Source of the DNA: Capsicum annuum
Lineage: Eukaryota > Streptophyta > Magnoliopsida > Solanales > Solanaceae
Direction of reading: 5' to 3'
DNA: 64,000 nucleotides
Assembly: GCF_002878395.1 (NCBI RefSeq)
Contig: NC_061119.1
Location: 17,824,976 to 17,888,975 of the forward strand
The position numbers were made by a program, and so were the translations under genes. A model generated the notes under the pieces. The model was not told the origin of the DNA. It worked only from the letters and a program-made list of their open reading frames with translations, and searched no databases. This document shows positions 9,967 through 19,623 of this stretch, piece by piece (within the stretch, counting starts at the first letter, position 1; each line of letters begins with the position of its first letter).

Positions 9967-12053
9967 CCTAGACACCTAATTTTGTTCCTCCCAGATATCA
10001 CTTCTACTCATTTTTACCTTATCCTACCATGTTCCCTCGACCATGTAATTATCCCTCAACAAAATGACAAAAATAACAAACCCCTAGCTAATTTTATCTT
10101 ATCCTAACAACCTACCCAATCAAAATAAACCACCTCACTACCCCACCTACCATACCCCACTACCATATGCCATATATACTTACACAATATAATATACATC
10201 TTGGAGGAAATTTCCATAGGACACTCATTGATGGACCCCACCTTTCCCTTTTATTTTTTTCTTTTCTGAATACATATTTACATGGATCTTTACATTAGGG
10301 AGTCCATTTTTTTTCTTTCTTTCTTCAAAGCTAAGGAAACAAACACACTAGACACTGATACATATACAGACTCCATTAACCCCCGGAAAAAAGCTCTCTC
10401 TCAATATCGACACACATAATCGCACCCAAAATCACACACATACACATAAGGAGAAAAATGACATGAGAGACTTTGAGAGAGAAGAAATCATTTAGAGATC
10501 GAGTTATACCAGCCACTCTTCATCGAAAATAACTTCACCAGCTCTGGTTTAACTCCAAAACCTATTAGAAAACCAATTTAAACCATATCCCTGGTCGAGA
10601 ACCAAGATCAAACAATGAAATCCATCTGAAATCTGCCTGAACGGGTTGATTTTGGCTGGTTTGGGTCAGATTTTGGACTGTTTGGGTTAGATTTTGGTTT
10701 GTTCAGTTTAGTTTTGGTGTGTTTGGGTTAGATTTTGGTCCTTTTGGGTCAGTTTTGTCTATTAGGATCAATCCCAGTAAGTTTTGAATTAACTTCGTGA
10801 AAAATTCGTTAAGAACCAAGATCGAACAATGAAATCCATCTGAAGTCTGCCTGAACGGGTTGATTTCAGCTTGTTTAGGTCAGATTTTGGACTGTTTGGG
10901 TTAGACTTTGGTTCATTCAGATCCCGTCTATTTCACGTTGTAGGGTGTGTATTGAATACTTTCAGTCGCTTTTCGAATTGGTTATTGAATCGGACTTTGG
11001 GTTTAAATTTCCCAAATACTGAGCTGAACAGATTTTTCGTTGGGTCTTAAGTCGAGGTTGTCAGAGGTAGGTTTTCTTTATCTCATCGAATAATATTGGT
11101 CAAAGAGTAGTTTAAGGTCCATCCCTCAACTCTATATTCTTGTTATTGTCTCAAATATGTTTAATTATTGTGATTATCTGTGATGTGATCGTAGTTGGTG
11201 AGTTTTGTTGATGTTATGATGTCATGATTTTGAGCTTCACGGTGTGTTTTCGATGTTACATGGAATGAATAGGAGTAGTAGTTGGTGTAATTGTTGAAAA
11301 ATGAAAGCCAACTTGGGTGGTTGGAATTGACATTGATAAAATCAATCATTGATTTATTTTGATTCATTAAATGGCGTTGAAATGAATAGGAGAATATAGG
11401 TTGGGTAAGCAAAGTTTAGGACTCATTTTTTTGAATGTTTGAGATTTTGTTAAATAGTTTGATTTTCTTTCACTAAAGTGTATTCATTTGGCCGGAGAAT
11501 GCCCCGAGGTATTTGTGTTTATTCGCCAGGGAATGCCCCAAAGTATTTTGTACCCGGAGGACGTTCATGACGCAGGCCCGAGGCAGCAGGTTGGAGTTTA
11601 GTTTAGGACTAACTTAGAATAGAATAGGTTTTACCTTTCCGTATGTTTTATTTTTGGATTTATAATTGGACTGAACAGTATTATTTATGTTTTGGATTGT
11701 TGTTTGACATGTTTGTTGCTTGTTTTTGTGTTTTATGTGGTTTATACATTCTTAGTGTCAAAGTTAGCCGATACGTTCCACCAAGGGATCGATGGGTGCC
11801 TAACACTTTCCCCTCGGTCAACAGAATTCCTTAGCTGGAATCTCTATTTGCAAACTAGTCTTAAAGAGTCAAGTTGTTTTGAAAAGGATTTTTCAAAGGT
11901 GACTTGGCACACTGGATTATGCCAAGTAGCGACTCTAAAAAAATGTAAATAATCCTTTTTCGAATTTTTTTTTTATTTTTTGTTATTTTGATAATAAAAA
12001 CCCTTTTGAACTTAAAATATAATTCTTTTGGAGTATGAAAAAGGGGTGTGACA
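9967..12053 (+). repeat. 5' LTR of Ogre element 1
   Basis: Starts CCTAGACACCTAATTTTG where the 3' LTR has TGTAGACACC, so the terminal TG is mutated, and ends GGGGTGTGACA. It lacks about 20 bp around 11789 that the 3' LTR keeps (ACCGTGGTCGAACACAGG). The U5 part holds the hairpin ACTTGGCA...TGCCAAGT at 11902-11927. Short open frames inside it are not genes. Confidence 0.93.
11902..11936 (+). promoter_or_regulatory. U5 hairpin followed by primer-site-like motif
   Basis: ACTTGGCA (11902-11909) and TGCCAAGT (11920-11927) are perfect inverted repeats with a 10-nt loop. AGCGACTCT follows and resembles the primer site TGGTGACTCT at 12058. The 3' LTR (27870-27896) keeps the hairpin; the second Ogre element (56040-56066) has it with two changes. 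Confidence 0.6.
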
Positions 12054-12057
12054 GCTC

Positions 12058-12075
12058 TGGTGACTCTGATGGGGA
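12058..12075 (+). promoter_or_regulatory. Putative tRNA primer-binding site, Ogre element 1
   Basis: TGGTGACTCTGATGGGGA lies four bases after the LTR end, and the second element has TGGCGACTCTTCTAGGGA at the same place. Ogre elements are reported to prime from tRNA-Arg. I did not check the match against a tRNA sequence. Confidence 0.65.
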
Positions 12076-13015
12076 GCATTTCAGAATTCGAGCTTATTTT
12101 TGGAGTTATATCAGCTTTGTTTCGCATTATGGGTGTATAAACATTGTTTGTGATTATTGTTTGCGTTATTGTTATCACTGTTGTGCGTTTTCGTGCTCTT
12201 TGTCTACAGTATTTATCCTATGTATTACCGCTTTTATATCTGGCATCATGTGTCTACCCCTAGGCCTTCTTTCTGCAACAAGTCTGTAGTACACGTGTTG
12301 TACACGACCTCTAGTTGAGTCACTCTTATTTTAGGAAGGGAGCCGTCGGTGTTATGGAGTAGGTGGAAAGCAAAGTAGCTACTATCGACCATACGTTCCC
12401 CCGAACAGTCTTGTTAGTGAACCACAACATAGGTCAACCTTTAGGTCATGCTTATGTGCATCATACTGAGACCTAGCAGGACCCACATGGCCCTTTGTAG
12501 GAAACTCACCTTTAAAGCATCGCTACGTGCTAACTGTTGCATCTTTAAGGGTAATGTGGTCATTTGACGGACTGATTTGGAAAAAAAAATTTAGGAGTAA
12601 GGTGCGTAGTCAAAAATGAAAAAGAAAAAAAAGAAAAAAAGAAGAAAAAAAATAGAAAAAAAGTGAGTCGAATAGAATGAATCAAAAGGGGTGTCGTAGT
12701 TTATTTTAGAGTTCTTTATGGCTTTTGTTCTTCAGGATCCAAAAACTCAAAAAGATTTTTTTTTATGTTTTGCATTTGTCTTCTCAAAGTACCGTAAGTT
12801 CAAAAAAAAAGGAAAAAAAAAGAGGGTTTTGTTTGCCTTTTCTACTTATTTGTCAAAAACAAAAATACCAAAAAAAATTTTCATAATTGGTCGTGTCGGT
12901 CTTAGTTGAAGTGTCTAGTTGAAAATCCAAAAAATTTTTATTCTTTTGTTTTTTGTTGTGTCTCTTAAGTTAGGGCAGCTTATTAGTTAATCGTTAATTG
13001 TCCAATCTGGATGAA

Positions 13016-13057
13016 CTACGCATACCTGATTCCCTTTCCTTGGGTTGGGATACGTAG
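13016..13057 (+). other. Conserved double hairpin, copy 1 (before ORF1)
   Basis: Outer stem CTACG (13016-13020) with CGTAG (13053-13057); inner stem TCCC (13031-13034) with GGGA (13047-13050); followed by GCAACCC. It belongs to a six-copy family in the window, described in the findings. Confidence 0.75.
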
Positions 13058-13127
13058 GCAACCCTCGGTGGGTCCGGTAATCTTTGTGTTGGCCTTTGTC
13101 TTATTATTAGCCTAGGTCTCTCGCCCC

Positions 13128-13227
13128 NNNNNNNNNNNNNNNNNNNNNNNNNNNNNNNNNNNNNNNNNNNNNNNNNNNNNNNNNNNNNNNNNNNNNNNNN
13201 NNNNNNNNNNNNNNNNNNNNNNNNNNN
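13128..13227. other. Assembly gap of 100 N
   Basis: Exactly 100 N, the usual placeholder for a gap of unknown size. The 40 bp before (13088-13127) and after (13228-13267) are identical, both starting GTTGGCCTTTGTC and ending TCTCGCCCC, so contig ends probably overlap and were not merged. Confidence 0.97.
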
Positions 13228-13441
13228 GTTGGCCTTTGTCTTATTATTAGCCTAGGTCTCTCGCCCCGTAATCTAGATTTGTTAGCCAAGTAGACTGATT
13301 TTGCTCAATACTTCTGTTCGGCAAATTGGAGTCATGAAGTGGTCTGTCCCATCAACATATGTTTGCGTCAAAAATCCCAAGGGTTGGGAATCTTCTACTC
13401 CTGTTGAATTTTTGAGATAACGTCTTATGTGTTATTACAGG

Positions 13442-14979
13442 ATGGATTTGTCCACCAAGTCTAGAGTCCTGATGGTTCTCAAGGTGCCCAAAAAGTTAAT
13501 CAAGTGGTGGGAAATGTTTAACTATGTTGATCAGCAGAAACTGGTTAAAATATTACGTGATCTTATGGAACTTCTACATGTTACCCTCGTCCAGATTCAA
13601 TAGAGGCTTTGTTGACCTTTTGGGATCCAAGCAGTTTGGTATTCAGGTTTAGGGAATGTGAAATGACTCCTACTTTGGCAGAAATATCCGGTTTGTTATA
13701 TTTTCCCTATATCGAGAAAGATATGATTCGAGCACGAAATCATACTGGCGTGAGGTTTTTGCAGTCTTGTGGTTTAAAAAGTAAGGGTATGCATTTGGGT
13801 TGTTTAAGTAATTCGTGGATTTCCTTAGATTTTTTGTTCGCTAGATTCAGGCCCTTGGAAGGTTTTGATTGCTTTTGGGATGAATTTCATATGACTAAGG
13901 AGAAGTGGGAGAGAAAGCGTCTTGAAGTCTTCACCCTCGCTTTGTTAGGTACTTTAGTGTTTCCGCTAGAAGAAAGACGTATTAATACACGTTTGCAATA
14001 TGTTATGATGGCTCTATTTCATAAGGATCAAAATGACAAGGGCATTAATCAAAAGGGCAGGTTCACTCTCATACCCATGATCTTAACAGAAATATATAAG
14101 GCTTTAACCGAAGTGAAGGGGGGGATGAGATTTTTTGAAGGCAGTAACCTGATATTGCAGTTATGGATGATGGAGCATTTGTATGCGCCTTCTTTAGTTA
14201 GACCAGATATGGTTGATCATTGTATTCCCAATCGAGTGAAAGCCATGGACCTCAGGTTATGTTTGGATAAATTCTCGCTACACGTGGGAGTCGACGCTTG
14301 GATTGAATTTCTTGAGTCAAGAACCGGGGATAACATTTTATGGACTTTTCTGTGGCTTCGACCAAACATAATCTTGTTTGGTTATCAAATGCAGCTCCTT
14401 CTAGTTATGTTAAGGCTTAATTGCACTAGACCATACAGGTCTTCTAGGGTAATGCCCCAGTTGGGTAGGCCGTAGGACGTGCCACCAGTAGTGGATCTTC
14501 TAAAGGATGTTGAGTACTTCAAGGACCAAGCCTTAGGTGAAAGCAAATACGAGCAGTTCTGGAAGCATTCAACAAAGCTAGGTGTGGACACTCTCAAGGA
14601 AAGTTTGGATAATCCGGGGTATACTCAGGGATATGGGGTCTGGCTTCAATCCATCCCTCGGGGTATCAGTCAACTCTTACCAGCACAGCTTAGAGGGAGA
14701 ATACAGGAAGAATGCATAGTTGACGACCATCAGGATAAAAGTGCGGGGTCCAAAGTGGAGACACTGAGAGTTCAGTTAGCAGATTTGTTCAAGATGGTAG
14801 AAAGGTGTCAAAACAATCTTTCTAATTGCACTCCTCATGAGGGAGAAATACGGGCCCGAAGCTTCCTCCCCAATATCAGGGTGCCTTTGCAGGACATGCT
14901 ACAATGTTTGAATGGGAGAAAGAGAACTTCACAGGCAGGTCCATCTCAGCCAGGGTCATCACGTAGAGCACCAGTCTGA
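13442..14979 (+). pseudogene. Ogre ORF1, broken
   Basis: The extra ORF upstream of gag that characterises Ogre elements. The start at 13442 opens MDLSTKSRVLMVLKVP. That frame closes at 13601-13603, and the reading continues in another frame from about 13580 (one frameshift). It carries LTFWDPSSLVFRFRECEMTP, with an F-R-F...E-M-T-P-T layout that resembles the plant mobile domain; that comparison is mine and weak. A TAG at 14473-14475 interrupts it just after RVMPQLGRP. The same frame resumes with VPPVVDLLKDVEYFKDQ and ends at 14979 with a Q/P/S-rich tail. The function of ORF1 is unknown. It is preceded by the hairpin at 13016 and followed by one at 15296. Confidence 0.8.
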
Positions 14980-15817
14980 AAGAGCATTTCTTATCTTTGT
15001 TCAATTTGAGTTTTTTATGTTTCTGTCATTGTAAGGTGGCGTCAGTTTTAAGTCAGAGTCAAGTCGTTTTGGTATTAAGGTGTTTATCAGTAATTTCACC
15101 TATGTCGTCTTAGGGGTATAGAATGTTATTTTGTATTTGTTGTTTAGTTTTTAAAGCGGTCCTAAATTCGTTGCATGTTTTGTTTCTTTCTTTCATCAAA
15201 TGTTATGAGGTTATGTCTTTCTTTTGTTTGTTTGTTTTTGTTTTCGCAAAAAAAAAAAATTCAATTATGTAATGTTTATGCATATGCTGGCCGAACTACG
15301 TAAGATTTGATTCATGTACAACATGATACGTAGGCAACCTACTTTTGGGTTTGATCTAATCATTTTGTTTTGTTGTTTTTCATTTTTTTTAAAAAGAACA
15401 GCAAAAGTCATAAAGAATGATAAAATGAAGGTAGATAGCGAGAGAAGAAAAGAAATAAAGGATGATGAGACAAGAAAGGAAAAGAACAGAGATTGATACG
15501 AAAAAAAAAGAAAAAAAAGAGGGAAAGAAAAAAAATAATAATAATAATAAATAATAATAATAATAATAATAAGTGTAGATAAAAATAAGTGTAGATAAAA
15601 ATCGGGATGATGATAAAATGACCTCGCTACCCTCAAAAGCTGGTAGAAATGAACATGAATTTAGGACAATTTTACCAATGTGATTCCCATGCTTGTTGTG
15701 TTCCCTAATCCTAACGGATGTCTTCTTTGATGAGCATGTTCTTTCAGATAATAGTTGTAGGTTTGCAGCACTCTGGCTAGTCACCCATACTTCACTAGAT
15801 CCAAAGCAAAGCTCATC
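14980..15817 (+). other. ORF1-gag intergenic region
   Basis: Non-coding, with T-rich and A-rich tracts, an (AAT)n microsatellite at about 15533-15571 and the second copy of the conserved double hairpin at 15296-15333. Minus-strand open frames here are low-complexity F/Y/S runs and are not genes. Confidence 0.7.
15296..15333 (+). other. Conserved double hairpin, copy 2 (before gag)
   Basis: Outer stem CTACG (15296-15300) with CGTAG (15329-15333). The inner stem is TCATGT (15312-15317) with ACATGA (15321-15326), a perfect 6-bp stem with loop ACA and a sequence unlike the other copies. Followed by GCAACCT. Confidence 0.8.
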
Positions 15818-17607
15818 ATGGCTAGCAGGGAGATTGAAAATTCGCTTATTGACCCAGATCAGGATCACAGGGAAGAAAGTTCATAACACAATGTTGAGGT
15901 AGTAAGGCTCAGGCAACAATTGATAGATTTGCACCAAGCATGGGTCAGCGGAATGCCTCCTTCTCCGCTTTCTGAAGATCTTGGGAATATCTCTAATTGC
16001 CCACCGCTCTCTCAGGCGTAATTCTTTACTTCTACTGAGTCACCTGAGCACTCGCCAGGATTCACTCTGCGACATTATTATCCTGGCAGTTTTGGTGTGC
16101 CCTTGGCAGCTCCCCAATCAAGACCCGCTGCTCAGCCAGTGCCACCGATCACACTGGTATTTGTGGCTCCGCCACCACCTGAAGCTCCCATATATGTTGT
16201 ACGTCCCATAATAGGGATTCTTAGGTCTGCCAGTGAGCCAGTATTGAAGGTTCCAGATAGTCAGTATTATGCCCCAAAGCTTACTTTGAGAATGAATGAA
16301 TCGTATGGGTACACTCAGCCACCTACATTTCCATTTGATACGGAGAAACCTTTCGCAACAGAGGAACAGGAAATCATAGCACAGAAGTTGAAAAGTTTAG
16401 AACAGGCTATGAGGAATTTGCAGGGAATCAAAGATTATAAAAGTGTTTCCTACAAAGATCTTTGCGTGTTCCCAGACATCAACCTTCCCCTTGGTTTTAA
16501 AATGCCCAAGTTCAAGAAGTATGCAAGGCACGGTGATCCCGTGGCACACTTGAGACGTTATTGCAACCAGTTGAGGGCTGTAGGAGGAAGGGAAGAGCTG
16601 CTCATGGCCTTCTTTGGCGAGAGTTTTTCTGATCTAGCTTCAGAATGGTTTATCGATCAAGATATCAACAAGTGGAACAGCTGGGATGACTTAGCTTCTG
16701 AGTTTGTTCAATATTTTCAGTATAACATCGACTTGATTCCGAATGAAAAATCCTTGATCAACATGAAGAAGGAAAACACTGAAGGTTTTAGGGAATACGC
16801 GATAAGGTGGTGTGAATAGGCCGCTAGGGTAAAGCCTCTAATGAAAGAAAGTAAGTTGGTAGAGGTTTTCATTCAGGCACAAGATGAGACCTATTTTCAA
16901 AATTTACTTCTGGCAATGGGAAAGTCTTTTATTGAAGTCCACAAAATGGAGGAGATGATAGAGGACGAAATCAAGACCGGCCAAATAGTGAGTTTTGCCA
17001 TATTAAAAGCCACTACACAAGTGATTCAAGGTGGATCTAGCGCATTCGGATGTAAAAAAAAGAAAGAGGATGTGGCGAATATCGTAGCTGGAACCCATTC
17101 CTATCCCAAAAGACCACCTCGCCCCTATCCCCAATCCCAAGCCCAAGTCTACGCCCAAGCTCTATATATTCCTCTCCACCATTACTACCCTCCACAAAAT
17201 CCTTTACATTCCATTCCACCACCCCCGTACCCAATATATAGCGCAAGCCATATGCCCAAACCCCTTCTTACCCGCAGTGGTGCGCAGAAGCTCCACAAAA
17301 TTCCCCATTCGCTTCAACGAATTACCAAAACCCCTCCAGAACCAATTTTCATCCTAGGCCCGAGTATAAGAAAGAGAAGACGGTCAAAAATCAATTCACA
17401 CCTCTTGGGGAGTCATATGCTAGCCTGTTTGATAGGTTGAGAAAGTTGAAGGTCTTAAGCCCAATTCAAGGAAGGCTTTCAAATCCACCGCCGATGAATC
17501 TCGATTATTCTTTAAAGTGTGTGTACTGCTCTGACATGCCAGGCCATGATATCGAGAAATACTGGCATTTAAAAAGAGCTATCCAAGATTTAATTAATAT
17601 AAATTAG
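15818..17607 (+). pseudogene. Ogre gag, broken
   Basis: The start at 15818 opens MASREIENSLIDPDQDH, then a short coiled-coil-like stretch (VVRLRQQLIDLHQAW), a proline-rich linker, and the capsid region with FPDINLPLGFKMPKFKKYA, GDPVAHLRRYCNQL and LASEWFIDQDI (about 16480-16680). Stops lie at 15884-15886, 16018-16020 and 16817-16819 (after IRWCE), and a frameshift at about 17245-17290. The nucleocapsid knuckle at 17518-17570 reads CVYCSDMPGHDIEKYWHLK, so the expected last zinc ligand is Tyr, not Cys. It continues towards the protease in the same frame after further stops, which suggests that the living element makes a Gag-Pro fusion. Not functional. Confidence 0.88.
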
Positions 17608-19392
17608 ATGCTGGTCTAGGCCCCAGAGGGTCCAAACATTAACCAGAATCCGCTGCCAACCCATGATGAAACCAATATGTTAGAATTGATATATGATGTA
17701 AAAGAGTCTTCAAGGTGTTATAAGACTATTGTCAAGGTACAGACCATTGAGAAATTGGTGAATGTAGCAGAGTCTTTGAAAGTAATGTCATTGAGCCAGG
17801 AAGGAATAAAAGAAGATAAATCCCAAGAAAGCATAAAGAAACCCCTGATCACAGTACAAGGTGCCAAAAGGTATGTTGATTTAAGTTAGGATAAACCTAA
17901 GTTGACAGTGGTAGGAGCTCTGAGTCAGCCCATCTTGACGGTGAAAAGAGCACTGGCAGCGCCTATTCTCCTCAAACCAGTGACCCAACCTTCAATAGTT
18001 GATATGAAAAGGGTTTCTTGGAATTATGGGTGGACTGTGATAACCTATCACGGGAAAGAAGTAGTGAAAGATGTAGATGAGGTAGGGGGTTTGATTAGGT
18101 CAGGAAGATGCTTCGTGCCTGAAAGCTTAAGAAAGTCCAAGCCAATGGTGAGTAGACCGTCATCTATCAAAAAGCCTATCACCGAAGAAGAAGCCGAAGA
18201 ATTTTTGAAAAAGATAAAATTGCCAGAGTATTCAATAATAGACCAGTTGAAGAAACCCCTGCTCAAATTTCCCTCTTATCTTGTTGTTGCACTCCAAGGA
18301 GCATCATGATATTTTACTGAAGGTATTAAATGAAGCATATGTTCCTAGGGAGATTACAATAAATCATCTTGAGAAAATGGTCGAAAAAATCTTTGAGGTC
18401 AATCGGATCAGCTTTACTGATGATGAATTGCCTGTTCAAGGTATAGGGCATAACCGGGGCCTTTATATTATAGTGAAGTATGAAGATTTCTACGTCACTT
18501 ATTTTATGATTGATGGAGGTTCAGGAGCAAATATTTGCCCTATTTCTACTTTCCAAAAGTTGAATATTGGTGCTAACAGAATCAGGCCCAACAATGTATG
18601 TGTTAGGGCTTTCGATGGTGCAAAATCAAATTCCATTGGAAAAATAGAACTAATGTTGACCATAGGGCCTGTTGAGTTCGCCATAGAGTTTCAAGTATTG
18701 AATATAGACTCCTTTTACAATCTGTTGTTGGGAAGGCCGTGGATCCACAAGGCCAAGGCGGTTGCATCTACACTGCACCAAATGATTAAGTTTGAGCATG
18801 ACAGGCAAGAAGTGGTCATTTACGGTGAAGGAGATTTGTCCGTCGGCGAAGATTCTTCCTTGTCTCTTATTGAAGCAAATAACGTAGAGGAGACATTCAT
18901 CTATCAAATTTTTGATACAGTGCCAGTGAATCGTATCCTTGAATGGCAGGTTATACCGGGACCACAATTGTCTTCTGCTTCTATCATGATGGTGAGTGAA
19001 CTTTGGAAATATGGATTTGAGCCATGAAAGGGTTTGGGAGCGTCTCTGCATGGTATAGTTCATCCCATATGCCCAAGTAAGAACGTGGGCACGTTTGTTC
19101 TGGGATTTAAGCCTACGGCTGAAGATCTGAAGAAAGCCAAGGGAAGGAAAAAGGAAACATGGTCACTCCCTCACCCAATACCACTACTCAGTGAATCATT
19201 TGTTAAGAGCGGTGTCACAAAGCATGTGGAATTTGAAGTTGAACTTGTTGATGACTGCCAGAACCTTTTTATTGAAGTTGATATGGTCGAAGCAGGAGAA
19301 GGTACCAGTATGACAGACGTGCAATTCATAGATATAGCTGTCCGGCTCAATAATTGGGAAGTTACTCCTCTCTCCATCAGGAGGGAGTTTTG
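17608..19392 (+). pseudogene. Ogre protease region, broken
   Basis: Linker sequence (MLELIYDVKESSRC at 17677) leads to ITEEEAEEFLKKIKLPEYSI (about 18180-18240). A frameshift at about 18250-18290 precedes the aspartic protease, which reads MIDGGSGANICPISTFQKL (18508-18564) and LLLGRPWIHKAKA (18724-18762). The catalytic triad reads D-G-G. Stops lie at 17617-17619, 17887-17889 and 19025-19027. The last falls within a KGLG-containing stretch that recalls a glycine-rich G-patch-like segment. Coding sequence fades at 19392, where the putative intron begins. Protease of this type releases Gag and Pol proteins in the retrotransposon particle; this copy cannot. Confidence 0.85.
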
Positions 19393-19538
19393 GTAGTTTA
19401 TTTTGTTTTTGTTTCTGTTTATCCGAGTTATTTTAGGGTTGTAATTCAGATTTTAGTTTGTTTATGTTTTGTTGGCATCTATGTTTAAACCCTTCTATTT
19501 TTTTATTTAATGAAATGCAATGTCCCTTTTGATTCGTG

Positions 19539-19574
<36 letters not shown>

Positions 19575-19623
19575 TTCTCTTTATATTGATTCTAATGACA
19601 TGAAATGTATACGGAATTTTCAG
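19393..19623 (+). other. Putative Ogre intron between protease and RT
   Basis: A non-coding T-rich block separates protease from RT. Candidate donor GTAGTT at 19393 and acceptor GGAATTTTCAG ending at 19623. It contains a (TA)n tract at 19542-19571. The homologous block of the second element also ends in AAATTTTCAG (60648). Ogre elements are known to have an intron here. As drawn, exon phases do not join (phase 2 to phase 0), so either the border is off or an indel intervened. Confidence 0.6.

Larger units (their letters stand above)
12076..13441 (+). other. Ogre untranslated leader
   Basis: No coding sequence. Positions about 12309-12590 are strongly similar to 56415-56695 in the second element (shared cores GAAGCCGTCGG-like, CTATCGACCATACG, TTTAGGTCAT, CATCATACTGAGACCTA, ACCCACATGGCCCTTTGTAG). 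The rest is A-rich low complexity, with a hairpin at 13016-13057 and a gap of N. Confidence 0.7.

Noticed and set aside
13016..13057. Double hairpin considered as a tRNA or tRNA-like gene
   Set aside because: No cloverleaf, no A/B box and no CCA-adjacent acceptor stem; only two stems are supported.
15265..15868. Minus-strand open frames of 123 and 159 codons
   Set aside because: Opposite to the Ogre ORF1-gag intergenic region; sequence is F/Y/S low complexity from A-rich and (AAT)n tracts.
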